Shown: piece by piece, positions 11,239-23,639 of the stretch | Numbering within the stretch: the first letter of the stretch is position 1 | Layout of the letters: each line of letters begins with the position of its first letter | NCBI GenBank assembly: GCA_958430865.1 | Contig: CAUDNR010000136.1 | Span: forward strand, 53,766 to 117,765 | DNA length: 64,000 bases | DNA from: Entrophospora sp. SA101 | Lineage: Eukaryota > Glomeromycota > Glomeromycetes > Entrophosporales > Entrophosporaceae | Direction of reading: 5' to 3' | Program-made: the position numbers and the translations under genes | The notes under the pieces: model-generated | Told to the model about the DNA's origin: nothing | The model's input: the letters and a program-made list of their open reading frames with translations, nothing else | The model's database searches: none

Positions 11239-11617
11239 TCAATCAAATAAATAATTTAAAAAAAATAGAAGTTTTTTTAAATTCATATTTTTATTAGTTG
11301 AAAAAAAAATTTTTTTGAATTAAAATAATTAAAAAAAAAAATAATTAAATCAAAAAAAAAATAAAAAAAAAATAATGGATGATTAAATATAAATAAATAA
11401 ATAAATATATATGTAATTTTAATCATTGTCATTTTGCTTGTAAATATTGTTTCTGACAATTAATAATAAATTTATTTACAAAAATATATTTCTAATAAAT
11501 TATTTATTTATCAATTAATCCACACCAATCTACCCATTAAACCCATCCATATATATTAATTCAATTATCCATTCACACATTTTGTCAAATCTATCAATCT
11601 ATATGTTTATTATTATT
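11239..11617. other. Intergenic, convergent 3' ends
   Basis: A-rich DNA between the convergent 3' ends of TIM9 and the acyl-CoA dehydrogenase gene. No gene seen. Confidence 0.5.
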
Positions 11618-13607
11618 TTATAGTTTGGCACCATAAAATTGCGCAACCTTTAAAGATTGTCTAACACCAAGATCAAGCATAATTTCTTCTGAACCACCTG
11701 GAATAGCATAGGCACGTACTTCACGATAAAGACGTTCAACCTTTTCAGCTTGACTGTTTCAAAAGAATAAAAAAATAGTTAATATCCAAAATATATAGTA
11801 TGCATGTAGTTTCTTTAAAGGATTTTTTTATTTACCCTCCACGAGTATATGCTAAACCACCAAAAATTTGAGCAGCCTCACGAGCACAATATTCAAATGT
11901 TTGTGTAGATTGAGCCTTTAATAAAGCAATTGGACCTCCAAGTCTCGTCATTGCTTCATTACCGGACATATGATTTGTTTGATAAATTAAAGTTTCCATC
12001 CAAGCATGTGTTGCTTCAATTTTTCTTGCCATGTGTGCAAGTTTATTACGAATAACAGCATGATCAACAAGTTTTTGTCCAAAAGTTTTACGCTTGTGTG
12101 CATATTTCATTGCTTCTTCATAACAAACACGTGCAAACCTTGTGGCTTGTATAGCAATACCCATACGTTCATGATTAAAATTGTGCATAATACACTATGT
12201 AAAAATAAAAATAAATTATATTTAATTATTTAATTGAATTTTTTCTCAAAAAAAAAAAAAAAAAGAAAATTTTTTATTTATGAATTACCTTGAATCCACC
12301 ATTTTCTTTACCAACAAGGTTACGTTTTGGAACTTTTACATCATCAAATGTGATATATGCTGTACCAGATGACCATACACCAGAACATAACATTTGACGA
12401 GTATTAACACCTGGCATTGTTCTTTCTATTAAAAGAAGAGAAATTCCACCCATGCCAGGACCTCCAGTACGGACCGCAGTAGTGAAATAATCAGCAAATG
12501 TACCATTGGTTATCCATTTCTTTTCACCATTTACAATATAATGTTGACCATCATCAGATAATTTGGCTTCAGTTTTAATATTTGCTACATCGGATCCAGC
12601 GTATGGTTCTGTAATAGCAAGACAGATGTTTTTATGACCAGAAAGACATTCAGGTACAACTCTTTTCTTTAGTTCTTCACTACCAAATTTAAGAATTGGT
12701 GGAAGTCCAATACCCAAACCTTTTTTTTTTTTTTTGAAAAAAAATATATAAAAATAATTTTATTATCATCATAAATGGTTTGTGATTTTTTTTTTAAAAA
12801 ATTCTCTTAATTAATAAGTGAAAACATACCACCAGTCAAACCCCAAAGAATACCACCCGAACCACAACGAGCCAATTCATCAGAAAGAACAAATTCTGCG
12901 AAATGATCAAAGTCTTCAGGTTTAATTCCACCAACGGGAGGTTTATCGGTATAACTAATAAGAATTGTTTAACAAATAGACAAAATTTTATGTGTAGATG
13001 AAATAGTTTGATTTAATTGAATCGTATATATAATACATAAACAATAAATACGCACATAGATAAATGTAAATACTTGTATATATACATACGCTGTTGGCCA
13101 TGGTGCACCTACAACACCAGCTAAAATACCGGCATCAGCCATTTTTATGAATAATTCTTTAGGAATTCTTTTAGCTTCATCCCATTCATAAGCATAAGGC
13201 ATAATCTCCTTTTCAACAAATACTCTTACAGCAGCGCGTACACGACGATGGTTATCATTATAGTATGGACTATAGAAATCTTGATACCAATAAGGATCGC
13301 CATGAGGTACAAGATCACCAAATGGACCATCTCCAGAAAAGGCTTCATCGATTGTTTCTTCAGTTGGCCCAGAACCAATTTCACCAATACATAATTGAGA
13401 AGAATATTTTTCTAATGTGGACAAATTATGAAAATTATCAAATTGCTTTGTGGCATCCACACCAGCAACTTTCAATAAAACTTTTTTTCCGCCAGGATGA
13501 TCACTAAGAAACTTTGTTACATCAAAAACTTTCTCATGAACTATGATCCAGATGGAATCCTCGGTGTTATGTTGAGCAACTTCTTCTATGGTGTATGTTT
13601 TAGTCAT
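11618..13607 (-). CDS. Cytochrome b5 - acyl-CoA dehydrogenase fusion
   Basis: Five exons on the minus strand: 13607-13090, 12954-12830, 12719-12289, 12194-11836, 11753-11618; 522 residues. Residues 1-78 are a cytochrome b5 domain with heme ligands His37 (DHPGG) and His60 (DNFHN). The rest is an FAD acyl-CoA dehydrogenase: LAITEPYAGSDV, WITNGTFADYF, RKTFGQKL and IFGGLAYTRGG. The usual C-terminal YEGT glutamate is absent (the segment reads AIPGGSEEI). A Glu in HERMG fits the helix-G base of isovaleryl-CoA and long-chain enzymes. Fungal b5-ACAD fusions are known; substrate unknown. No mitochondrial presequence or clear peroxisomal tail is evident (ends GAKL). Confidence 0.92.
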
Positions 13608-16520
13608 TTTTTTAAGTTAATTACTTTGAAAAGGCAAAAGGTGTTGGTGTTTGTTTTATTTTTTATTTTATTAAAAAAATTAAAAAATTTTGATTGCTTG
13701 TCTGCACACTTTAAATTAAAATTTCGTTAATCACATGATTAATATCTTGTAAAACGTATTATATTTAACTTGACTCAGCAGTATTACACAAAACCTCTAA
13801 ATTTTATAGTAATGGAGACTTCCGATAAATAACAATGTAATCATAATTAGATAATTAGTCCAAAAATGTAGATTTAAATTTTCTTTTTAGTGTAATTTTA
13901 TTTGTCAGGATCTTTGTAAATCCTCTTCTCTGCATTCTTATAGATAGGGGTTCTTTTCTAAAGGGCGCAAGATGCAACTCTGGGATGTCTTTCTCCAAAG
14001 GAAAGTAGATTGCAAAATTACCAACATCAAGTTTTCTTCTTTGTCCTAATACTATAATCTATTGTTACCTACCATCTGTCAGAAGAAGCTAAATTCTCTG
14101 TTGTTTCCTCACTGAATTGAGAAATTACAACATTCATCCCAATCACAGATAACCTTTACTTCTCGGCCTTTCCTTTTTACTTGTTCTTTGATAAACAATG
14201 CAGGCAATTGATGTTGATTAAGTAAATAAACTGCATCACCCAAACAATAATACTAAATAATAATAAAGTTTTGGTATTAGGTTTGATGAATTGTTATTGG
14301 GGAAAGTATATTACTATACCTAGGAACACTCTAACCCAATTTCAAAAACCTACTGGATTACATTATAGGAAATTCTCCCAAATGAAAATTAAAAAATTCA
14401 AAAAGTTCAACGCTTAAAGTAATTAATGCAATTTAGATATCCAAGCGTTGGGTAAATGTATTGCTACACACAGAAACATTCTGACCCAACTTTGCTTCTG
14501 GAATTTGGATTTCAAAACTCACAGGATGGTTGCTAAATACCAGGTGTACTAGATCGAGCGTGGTGTAAGACGTTCTTTGAAAGTTAGGTTACTAATTGAA
14601 TACAATAACGACGTATAATTAAAGACGGAGGAGTTATTTATTTTATTTAATAATAGCGAACTTTCTAGGCCAATTATTTCAACTGAAAACCAAGCTGATA
14701 GCTTATAATATTTTTTTTAAAAAATATTAATATGACGACGAAGTGTCCTGCAAATAATTGCAGGATACAAATTCAATACCACTTTGTTAGAACGGTTCAA
14801 GCTTGACTGGATTGAAAATCCAATTTCTAACATACAAAATACCTTTTAGACAACGCGCAGTTTATGTATGAATATTAGTAAACTTGATATTCTTTTGGTT
14901 ACGATATTATTATAAACTGAACCATTAATGAATTATATCAACATTTTTTGGGATACACGGATATATGAACAAAATGCAAGGATTCCCCTTTCCGCGTTTG
15001 GCTTCAAGGACAGTAAACAGTGCATATCCTTTGAAGTCAAAGTTTTAATCTGTGTAAATTGATATAATAAAACTTTCGACAATAGCACTTTTCTTTGCTT
15101 TAAAAGGTGGTTGTTCTTTTTCATTCTTGTCCTTTCACCATCTGACGTATCATTTTGGTCTTTAGTGAAATATTTTCTATTTTTCTTTTTGCCATAATAA
15201 GTACATGAAATTTAAAAATGTTCTACTGTGAATTAATCCAAAAAAAAAGGCAAGTCAGCTTTAATCTAATCACAAGTAAATAAATAAATTAAATCTTTTT
15301 TTTAACTTACTTAGAGGGTCTGAGACACTCTTATCCATTCTTTTATTATTATTATGGAAAGTTTTTCTTTGATTGATTTTATAAATTATAATACAAATAA
15401 ATAGTTGGATGACAATTTATAATTTGCCAAGATTATCTTTATAAAAAAAAAATCTTGATTTCCATTTTTTTATAATTGATACGCGCGAATATAACAAAAA
15501 AGAATATTTAGAGCATCATTTCCACAAGACAACATTTGATAGTTCACTGATTCATTGATTGGCTCATGATGTAGATATAGCACATTTGAAAAACAGGTCA
15601 AAATATTTGATTCAATTTTAAAGTATTTTAACCATTAACTTGATTGATTATTGCTTAAAAGATTGAAAAGATAATGGTGATGATGGGTTTTGATTGATTG
15701 AATCGAGATTTAACAATGTATTTGGAAATTATATTTTTTGAAAAAACAAATATATATTAGTTGATGATTCTTAGTAATTGGTATTATATGTACTTTTGTC
15801 TTGTATTAATATAGATAGGTAACAAAAATAATGGTTTGATACAAGGTTGGCAATAGACCCAGGTCCATCGAGACCAACGAGTTTTGGTCTAGTCCATTGC
15901 CATTGGTTAGTATTAGAAAATTTTTACCTCTTTAGCATATAACACGTCAAATAAAATTGATAACTTTGAATCTTTACAAAAATCTTTTTACTAATATAAA
16001 TGAAAAAAATTCTCGGACAGGCTGTTAATTGGGTGTTTGGAAATACAATTGCGGAAAGATTATTCCCACAGCTTGCTTGGTTATCAAGCCTTTACATTTT
16101 AAAATTTATCTAAATCAATAAAATTGATAATATTAATGTGAATATATACTTTAATTGGAGTCAAAAGATGTTTTAATTTTAAAAGTCTTAATAATAATTT
16201 ATGTTTTTCATGTTGTTCTTCTTCTCATTGTTATTATTAATATAACTAATGTTGTGCGAACAGCACCTTTTGCAGATGTACATTATTTATTTATTTAACT
16301 TTATTTAGTAGAAGAAATTAACATAGATTTAGTGCTTTGCATTTAAAGCACTATTCGGGATTAAGTCGCTGGCTGAATCGGGAATTACATGAGAAGTGCA
16401 TCGCTGAATAACTAAAGTGTAACATTGTAAAAGTACTGAATAGTAATAAAAGTGCTACTAATTAACTTAATTGTATATAATTGTAAAACACTTTCTTATA
16501 ACTTAAATCACTAAACAAAA
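13608..16520. other. Long intergenic stretch, no gene recognised
   Basis: About 2.9 kb with only short open frames. It has imperfect direct repeats near 14321-14360 and 14479-14530 (ACTCTAACCCAA / ATTCTGACCCAA), a small stem-loop near 14747-14770 (TCCTGCAA...TTGCAGGA) and an imperfect foldback at about 15846-15905. A 63-codon frame at 14933-15124 (minus) has no recognisable domain. Probably old transposon debris. Confidence 0.45.
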
Positions 16521-19365
16521 TTATTCATTAATAAAAACTAATTTGTTAGCCTCCCAATCATAATTGCATAAATGTAATGAAGGAGATAAATTATTATCTA
16601 AACTAGTTGATGAATTAGCTTGTTCAATAAATTTTTTTAGTGGACGATTTATATAGAATGATTCTTGATGATGTTTATAAGTTTTTTCATCTGACAAATA
16701 TTTTTCTGAAGTGATAATTTCTTGACGTTTGTCTTCTGCCAATTTAATACTTTCTTTTTCTTCTCTATAAAATCCATTATAATGACAATATTTACCTAAA
16801 CATTCACGAATTTCGCTAAAATCGGGTCGATTTTCTGGCATGGGATCCCAACATTTTTTCATTAAATCAGCATAGAATTGGGGTGTGTCCTCAGTAACTT
16901 CGGGCCGTTTTCCTTTCAAAATATCCAAAATAAGTTTAAAATTATGTGATCTATCATAGAATGGTTTTTTTCCTGTAGTATATTCCCACATGATCATACC
17001 AAAACTATAAACATCTGATTTTTTTGTATATGGTTTTTCTGATAATACTTCAGGTGCCACATATGGCATGACTCCAAAGATTTCGTCTGGATGTTCTGTT
17101 TTATTTATTACTTGTTGACACAACCCTAAATCACCTACAACGCACATATCATTTCCATATGAAAAAATATTACCACTGTGCAAATCATGATGAATGTAAT
17201 CATTATCATGAATATTCTTTAATCTAATTTATAAATAAATAAATAAATTAAATCATTTATTTATTTTAATAAAATATGATAAATTAATAAAAATTACCCA
17301 TCTGAAATCCGAAAAAGTGATGTAATTTTATCTTTCCAAGTAATTTCTTTAAAACTTTTTGATAAATGGGTATGTAAATCTCCATTTGGGGCATGCTCAA
17401 ATACCAATATGTAATTATTTTCATTTGGATCTTTTGTAATTCCAAAACATTTATTAACAGAAAAATAAAGTATATCATTTGCTTCTAACTAAAAAGTTAT
17501 AAAATAATATTTGTTATGATTTAATAATATTTTATGAAAAATAATATCTTTCAAACTTTTACCTCATTGCAAATGTCTAAAATAGAATTAAACTTATTTA
17601 ATTTTTTCAGCACAACCCTTTTTTCCCCAAATTTATTAATAAATGGTTCACTATAGTTAATCCATGTTGCTATATAAACCTTACTAAACCCACCTTTGTC
17701 TAAATACTTCACATCTTTAAGTTCATCAAATGGAATCCATTTAACAGTCTTTGAATCTTCTTTATATCGATAAAGAAATCTATCTATTTCATTTCTATAT
17801 TTTTTAGTTGAACAGCTATCGCACAATACTTCGCTGTTTAATTGATCATCTAATTCTTTTACTATTTTTAAACTAATATTTAAGGGTTCTTTCAATAGGT
17901 CAATTAATTTATTAAGCAAGCCATCATACTTATTATTTTCTACACAATAAATGCAATCATATATTATATTTAATACTTTAAGCAATTTGTTTGATAAATC
18001 AATCAATCCAACTAATTCTTCGCCATTTATTTTTTTTAATTCATTTAGCCTATTATTTAATTCATTGACTTTTAATTTTAATTTGTTGGCTTTTAATTTG
18101 TCATCAACATCAACATCAGCATCAACAACAACAACATCATCATCAGACATTACAAATCTGTCAACAACATCAACACCATCATCATCAGACATTACAAATC
18201 TGTCAGCAACAGCAAATCCAGTATATATAGTGAAGTTCTCTAAGGAGGCTTGGTAATCACGATGATAAGAAGTTGGTAAATATAAATATTTTAAATTTCT
18301 GCAAGTTATTGTGATTTTTTCAATAAAAAGTTCAAGTGAATTTTCGTCAGGATTGCCTTCAATGACAATAACTTTTAGATTTGACCCATTTCGGCCAATA
18401 AACTGAATAAGATCATCTATATCACCTTCGGCATTAAACTGAAAATGAAATTCTTCAAGTTGTGGAAATTTAGCATCCTTGAAACTAGTCATTGAAATAT
18501 TCCCATCATCATAATGATTAAATAGGTACAGTTTTTTCATGTTTGTGAATTCTGCTCCTTCTTTCAACATTTCATCCATAGTGTGAATGTAGCCTCTGAA
18601 TTCTATTAATGAACCTGATTTACCCAATAATGCCTCCAATGTAGTTCTAAATAAAGAGCAATCTTGTTCTACAAGAAGATGCATTATTTTTAATTCAGAT
18701 TGCTGACTTATCAGTTCACCTAGTCCATCACCAGCCTCATCGGATTTTTTTATTTCAACACTTAATTTTTCAATTTTATTAGCAATTCCAACGAAATTAT
18801 TCAATAAACCGGGCGAATCTGTATTATCGTAATTATAATGCAATATTTTAATATTTTTAAAGTGAAGGCCTGAATTTTTATGAAAATTATTTGGCAGATA
18901 AGGAATTGTCAAATAATCCAAATAAATTTCCTTGATTTTGGCAGATTTTAATATCAGATTTACCAAATTTTTAATTAATAAATTTGCATGGAGTCTTTTT
19001 AAATCTTTGCTGATATTTTCACCTTTTACTAATTCCGAATATCCCTCAAAAATAGCCAATCTTTTAGCGAATGCTGCATAATTGTATAGGGGTTTTGTTA
19101 GATCTGCTTCTAACAGCTCGAAGTTTAGTTGAACGTCATCTTTTCTTAAAAGAGTTCTGCGTTTTGAATAGTGCTTTAAGCAGTTTATCAATATTTTAAC
19201 GCTGCCTTTTGATTCAAATGGTTTTCTCCATAAAAATTTTACACAGTAGTTACTCCAACGCCTATCTACTAAACAACAAGAAAAAAGAGTTGGTTTGCCC
19301 CCTCCCAAGTATACGTATTTAAAAACATTAGCCAATAATTCTGGTGATAATAATAATGGGTTCAT
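16521..19365 (-). CDS. F-box/LRR - protein kinase fusion protein
   Basis: Three exons (19365-17563, 17488-17298, 17223-16521) join in phase to 898 residues. The N-terminus (LSPELLANVFKYVYLG ... CCLVDRRWSNYC) is F-box-like, followed by an LRR-type region to about residue 390 shared with the three neighbouring F-box genes. Then come an Asp/Val-rich duplicated segment, a Leu/Lys-rich helical stretch and a kinase domain: glycine loop LDKGGFSKVY, Lys in VVLKKL, HHDLHSGN catalytic loop, DLG in place of DFG, and PYVAPEVL. Kinases with CxxC-type leaders, HxDxHSGN and DLG are a large glomeromycotan family. The HRD Arg is His, so it is a non-RD kinase. The F-box suggests SCF recruitment; targets unknown. 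Confidence 0.85.
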
Positions 19366-19410
19366 TGTTTTACTTTTTTTTTGGAAATTTCGTCAAGCTT
19401 TAATACTTTT

Positions 19411-19419
19411 CTTATATAC
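19411..19419 (-). promoter_or_regulatory. TATA-like box of F-box unit 1
   Basis: GTATATAAG on the minus strand about 46 bp upstream of the ATG at 19365. The same box, followed upstream by a conserved block with GAATTCAAATAAG, precedes units 2 and 4. Confidence 0.55.
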
Positions 19420-20160
19420 AAAAAAACTTATTTGAATTCTAAAAATATTAAAACTTTTAAAGTTTATTGTTACTGGTAAAGCGGATCCGATTGAATATTA
19501 TTAAAGAACACTATTACTATAACAGAAATTCCATTTTTCTGATCTTCTATAGAACAAAAAATTAGAAAAATATCAAAGAAAAAAATTATTGTTTCATGTG
19601 TTAACTTCGGTGAAATCCGTATAAACAGACGATCAGTCTTATTTCTATCGTAATTGTAAATTTACTAATTTAGAGAATGATGTGCTGGATGCTGTAAAAC
19701 TTATTCTGCCATTTATTTATTAACACTTTCAAAATATTCTTTATATTCCTGGGATATTCTTTTCAAACTTATATACATTACATGGACAAAGGTCGTGCAC
19801 ACGTTTAAAATTAATAAAAAAATTACATTGTAGTATAGTTTCATCAAATTGTTTTCATTTTCTAATATTTTTATTGAACTAACAATTAAAAAATCAATTT
19901 TTTTTCGTCAAAACAATGCTCGCTTGAAAAAAATTATGCTTATTTTTACGAAATACGAATTCCAATAAATTAAATAACACTCAAATAATAACCAAAATGC
20001 TACTTAAAATCCAAAGATAAATGATAAATAATAACGGTAGTAAATAATAATAATAATAAAAACGATAATGCCAATAATAAAATGAAAAACTGATTGATAA
20101 TAAATAATATAATGAAAATGCTAATATGATTATAAAAAATAAGTGATGAGTTAGTGAAGG
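19420..20160. other. Upstream flank of F-box unit 1
   Basis: Contains the block with GAATATTCTTT-like words (about 19725-19780) that lies between F-box gene and cyclin in the other units. I could not read a cyclin here. (AAT)n microsatellites occupy 20040-20150. Confidence 0.4.
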
Positions 20161-20340
20161 TTACTGCCAATCTCCGCCACCACTATACGAATCCAATAAA
20201 ACTCCGCTGTTAACATCAATATTAATATAATCAGCATCATCAGAATTATCCGAATCATCCTCAACAACAACAACACCTACTGTATTTCGTTGGTCGATTT
20301 GAGCAAAGTTCGATCAATATTTGCTGGAAGATTATTCTCG
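20161..20340 (-). pseudogene. C-terminal fragment of an unidentified acidic protein
   Basis: The minus frame ending at stop 20161-20163 reads a protein-like acidic tail (VVVVEDDSDNSDDADYIN, then GVLLDSYSGGGDWQ). Another frame just upstream (LKTIENNLPANIDRTLLKS) is also protein-like, so a frameshift near 20300 is likely. No family recognised. It may be the end of the cyclin-side gene of unit 1 or an unrelated exon cut off by the Tc1 insertion at 20430. Confidence 0.35.
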
Positions 20341-20429
20341 ATTGTCTTTAAATGATATCTGGGGTGACAAAAGTAGCTTATGTTTTTCGAATTATTTGTG
20401 CGAAATTTCATTTCCATAAAAATTTTATA

Positions 20430-21073
20430 CAGTGTTCAAAAAAATCAAACTTTGATCAAAAAATTTCTCATTTCTTTGTCAAAAAAAAGATAAAACTGTC
20501 GCCAAAAAAATAATTAATAAATAAATTCATAAAGAATATATGTACGGTACGAATTCAGTATTTTGTTTGCCATCAATTATTGCTCCGACACGCTCCCAAT
20601 AAATTTCATTAAGACATCATTTAAAATTCGATAATATTTTCGGGGTTTTTGGCGCCTTCTATTTCCTCTTTCCATTCTGACCATGAATGCTCAATTGGAT
20701 TCAAGTCAGGTGACTAGCTTGGCCAATTAGACAAAACGTTAATCTCATTTGTTGAAAACCAATTTTTTATGGTATGAATAATCTTGGTACAAATGACCCT
20801 GTTATTAAATATTTTTCAGCCGAAGGTAGAAAATTGGTTTCTAGTATTTGTATATACCCTAAGCTATTTAATTTACAATCTATTTTCACTAATGTGCATA
20901 AACCCTTTCCCGAAAAACAACTACACATCATCAAACCTCTATCTCCAAATTTTGCAACAGGAGTCGTGATTTCAATATTAAATCTAGGATCACAAGTTCT
21001 CCAAACGCGTCTCGGTTCATCATTTTTATATATTGTGAGCCTACAAAGTAGTATTTTCTATTTGTCTATGTAG
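20430..21073 (-). mobile_element. Tc1/mariner element 2, truncated
   Basis: A terminal repeat CAGTGTTCAAAAAAATCAAA starts at 20430 after TA (20428-20429). Inside, the minus strand encodes a decayed Tc1 transposase: RRVWRTCDPRFN, ITTPVAKFGDRGLMMCSC, FSGKGLCTLVKIDCKLNS, then frameshifts, then NWPS-stop-SPDLNPIEHSW with the catalytic Glu. The part with the first catalytic Asp is missing; the element runs into the AT minisatellite at about 21075. It differs from the element at 1172-2234. Confidence 0.88.
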
Positions 21074-21074
21074 T

Positions 21075-21410
21075 GTGTAAATATATACGATGTTCTAATT
21101 ATATATACTGTCATAATAATATGTGATGGATATTATTAATTATATTGTATGTGGATATTATATATATTGTTGATTATATTATATGTTGATATTATATATA
21201 TTGTTGATTATATTATAAGGTGTTATTATATATATTGTTGATTATATTATATTATATGTTGTTGATATTATATATATTGTTGATTATATTATATTATATG
21301 TTGTTGATATTATATATATTGTTGATTATATTATATGTGATATTATATATTTTTTAATAAAATGTGTGATATTATTATATATATTGTTAATGTTCATTAT
21401 ATTATATTAG
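21075..21410. repeat. AT minisatellite at F-box unit boundary
   Basis: Tandem variants of a 30-40 bp unit built from GATATTATATATATTGTTGA and TTATATTATATG. It lies just downstream of F-box gene 2. Related arrays sit in the same place after F-box genes 3 and 4. Confidence 0.75.
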
Positions 21411-21556
21411 ATAAATCAATTAAATATTTTCATCTCTTTACAATAAATACGAATTTTGCCTAACTATAACCTTTAAAGCTTTCAAATTAAATTTCCTCTT
21501 TAACGATCTTTAGCCCAGCACAATTTTCAGACAACTGATCTAAAAAAGTCTGATAA

Positions 21557-22648
21557 TCATGGTGATATAGGGGTCGATAAACGTTTTAAATTTCTGCAAG
21601 TTATTGTGATTTTTTCGATGAAAAGTTCAAGTGAAATTTCGTCAGGATTGCCTTCAATGACAATAACTTTTAGATTTGACCCATTTTGGCTAATAAACTG
21701 AATAAAATCATCTATATCACCTTCAGCATTAAACTGAAAATGAAATTCTTCAAGTGATGGAAATTCAGCATGCTTGAAATAACTCATTGAATTATTCTCA
21801 TCATCATAATGATTAAATAGGTTCAATTTTTTCATGTTTGTGAATTCTGCTCCTTCTTTCAACATTTCATCCATAGTGTGAATATAGCCTTTGAATTCGG
21901 TTAACAAGCCTGATTTACCCAATAATACCTCCAATGTAGTTCTAAATAAAGAGCAATCTTTTTCTACAATAAGGTGCATTATTCTTAATTTAGATTGCCG
22001 ATTTATCAGTTCACCAAATCCATCACCAGCCTCGTCAGGTTTTTTTATTTCAACACTTATTTTTTTTATTTCATTAGCAATTCCAACAAAATTATTCAAT
22101 AAACCAGGCGAATCTGTATTAACATAATGGAATTCTCTGATATTTTCAAAGTGAAGTTCTCGATTTTCATGAAAGTTATTTGGCAGATAAGGGATTAAAT
22201 CACCTAAATAAATTTCCTGGATTTTGGCAGATTTTAACATCAGATTTACCAAATTTTTAATTAATAAGTTTGCATGAAGTCTTTGTAAATCTTTGCTGAT
22301 ATTTTCTCCTTTTACTAATTCCGAATATCCCTCAAAAATAGCCAATCTTCTAGCGAATGCTGCATAATTGTATAGGGGTCTTATTTGACCTGCTCCTAAC
22401 AATTCGAAGTCTAGTTGAACGTCATCTTCTCTTAAAAGAGTGCCGGGTTCTGAATAGTGCTTTAAGCAGTTTATCAATATTTTAACGCTGCCTTTTGATT
22501 CAAATGGCTCTCTCCATAACAATTTTATACAGTACTTATGCCAACCCTTATCTACTAAACAACAAGAAAAAAGAGTTGGTTTGTCCTCTTCCAAGTACAA
22601 GCGTTCAAAAATTTCAGTTAATAGTTCTGGGGGGAATATTGTGCTCAT
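21557..22648 (-). CDS. F-box/LRR protein, unit 2 (C-terminus frameshifted)
   Basis: A single exon of 363 residues. It starts MSTIFPPELLTEIFERLYLE, with F-box signature CCLVDKGWHKYC and an LRR-like body closely matching the F-box part of the gene at 16521-19365. Compared with the 454-residue paralogue at 24694-26058 it stops early: after RLSTPISP the reading frame is lost, yet the next frame continues YHHDYQTFLDQLSENC before its own stop. A one-base insertion near 21565 explains this. It could act as a shortened SCF substrate receptor or be a young pseudogene. Confidence 0.75.
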   Translation of the reverse strand: MSTIFPPELLTEIFERLYLEEDKPTLFSCCLVDKGWHKYCIKLLWREPFESKGSVKILINCLKHYSEPGTLLREDDVQLDFELLGAGQIRPLYNYAAFARRLAIFEGYSELVKGENISKDLQRLHANLLIKNLVNLMLKSAKIQEIYLGDLIPYLPNNFHENRELHFENIREFHYVNTDSPGLLNNFVGIANEIKKISVEIKKPDEAGDGFGELINRQSKLRIMHLIVEKDCSLFRTTLEVLLGKSGLLTEFKGYIHTMDEMLKEGAEFTNMKKLNLFNHYDDENNSMSYFKHAEFPSLEEFHFQFNAEGDIDDFIQFISQNGSNLKVIVIEGNPDEISLELFIEKITITCRNLKRLSTPISP

Positions 22649-22710
22649 TGTTTTTATTTTTTATTTTTTATTTTTTATTTTTTGGAAATTTTATCGACGC
22701 TTATCGACGT

Positions 22711-22720
22711 TCTTATATAT
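22711..22720 (-). promoter_or_regulatory. TATA-like box of F-box unit 2
   Basis: ATATATAAGA on the minus strand about 63 bp upstream of the ATG at 22648. The adjacent upstream block is nearly the same as that of units 1 and 4. Confidence 0.5.
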
Positions 22721-23288
22721 AAAAAAACTTATTTGAATTCTAAAAATAATATTTTCATATTAAAACTTTAAAACTTATTGTGACTGGTAAAGAGAGTCCG
22801 TTTATTCCATTCCGACTTCTTTACAGAAAAAAACAGTTTTGTCTCGCCAGGCTATAAATAACATCGATTGTTAGCATTCGGAACTGAAAATCCCCAAACA
22901 ATGATCGATTTCCTATTTTTATATTAATTTTTATTATTTGTAACAACTAAATTTTTTTTTTTCATTTTAATCTTGCTATTTTTGAGAATAAAAAATTCAC
23001 ACTTTTTTTTTCTTTCCTTTTATAATAAACTTCAACGAAAATTCTTTAGAAACTTTCAAATTACTCTATAAAACAGTCATTCATTTTGCTAAAAGGGATC
23101 TTTACATTTAAAAAATTACATTCAAAGAATATTCTTTACATTTAAAACATTTAAAAATTATATTTACCATGTACTTATGCATTTTTCCAAAGAATATCCT
23201 TTGCATTTAAAACTACATTCAACTAGATACAAAATCCTCAAATTATTACCTAAACTATAATTAATTATTAGCAATAGTAAATTGTTGA
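22721..23288. other. Divergent intergenic region of unit 2
   Basis: Holds the AT-rich block with repeated CATTTAAAA and GAATATTCTTT words also seen in units 3 and 4 between F-box gene and cyclin. No gene. Confidence 0.45.
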
Positions 23289-23628
23289 TTATGATTACAA
23301 AAGTTACCAGATTTAATCGATTTTATTATACTAGAGTCAACGACTTGAAACATCAATTATTTAATTGCCAAAAATTACAAGACTGAATATGGTACTGTAG
23401 AAAAATTGCCATGACGAATGATAACGATATTTGGACAATTAAAGAAATTAATAGAATGGTAAGCGTAATTATTATTATCACTGTCATTCCTTATTTTGGA
23501 AAACTTTATAACCCTAGGATGATAGCTTTTTTATATGTAATGTTTTAGAGTCGCATTCAAATGAGTCAAGAAATCAAAAAATGGAACTTAAATCTTATTT
23601 ATATATTAAAACTAAATAACAACAGTAT
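23289..23628 (+). pseudogene. Pcl-type cyclin, degenerate (unit 2)
   Basis: Stretches match the intact cyclin at 30005-30702: a segment near 23300 (ACCAGATTTAATCGATTTTA), the part before the donor (TGGACAATTAAAGAAATTAA, 23432-23451) with the donor GTAAGCG retained, and the last exon (SRNQKMELKSYLYIK-like). The cyclin core between them is deleted and stops are frequent. A dead copy. Confidence 0.75.
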
Positions 23629-23639
23629 GCTGGTCACTT

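Noticed and set aside
12006..12233. 75-codon plus-strand ORF
   Set aside because: Antisense to the acyl-CoA dehydrogenase exon 4.
17284..17478. 64-codon minus-strand ORF
   Set aside because: Wrong frame of kinase exon 2; the correct frame encodes FGITKDPNENNYILVFEHAP.
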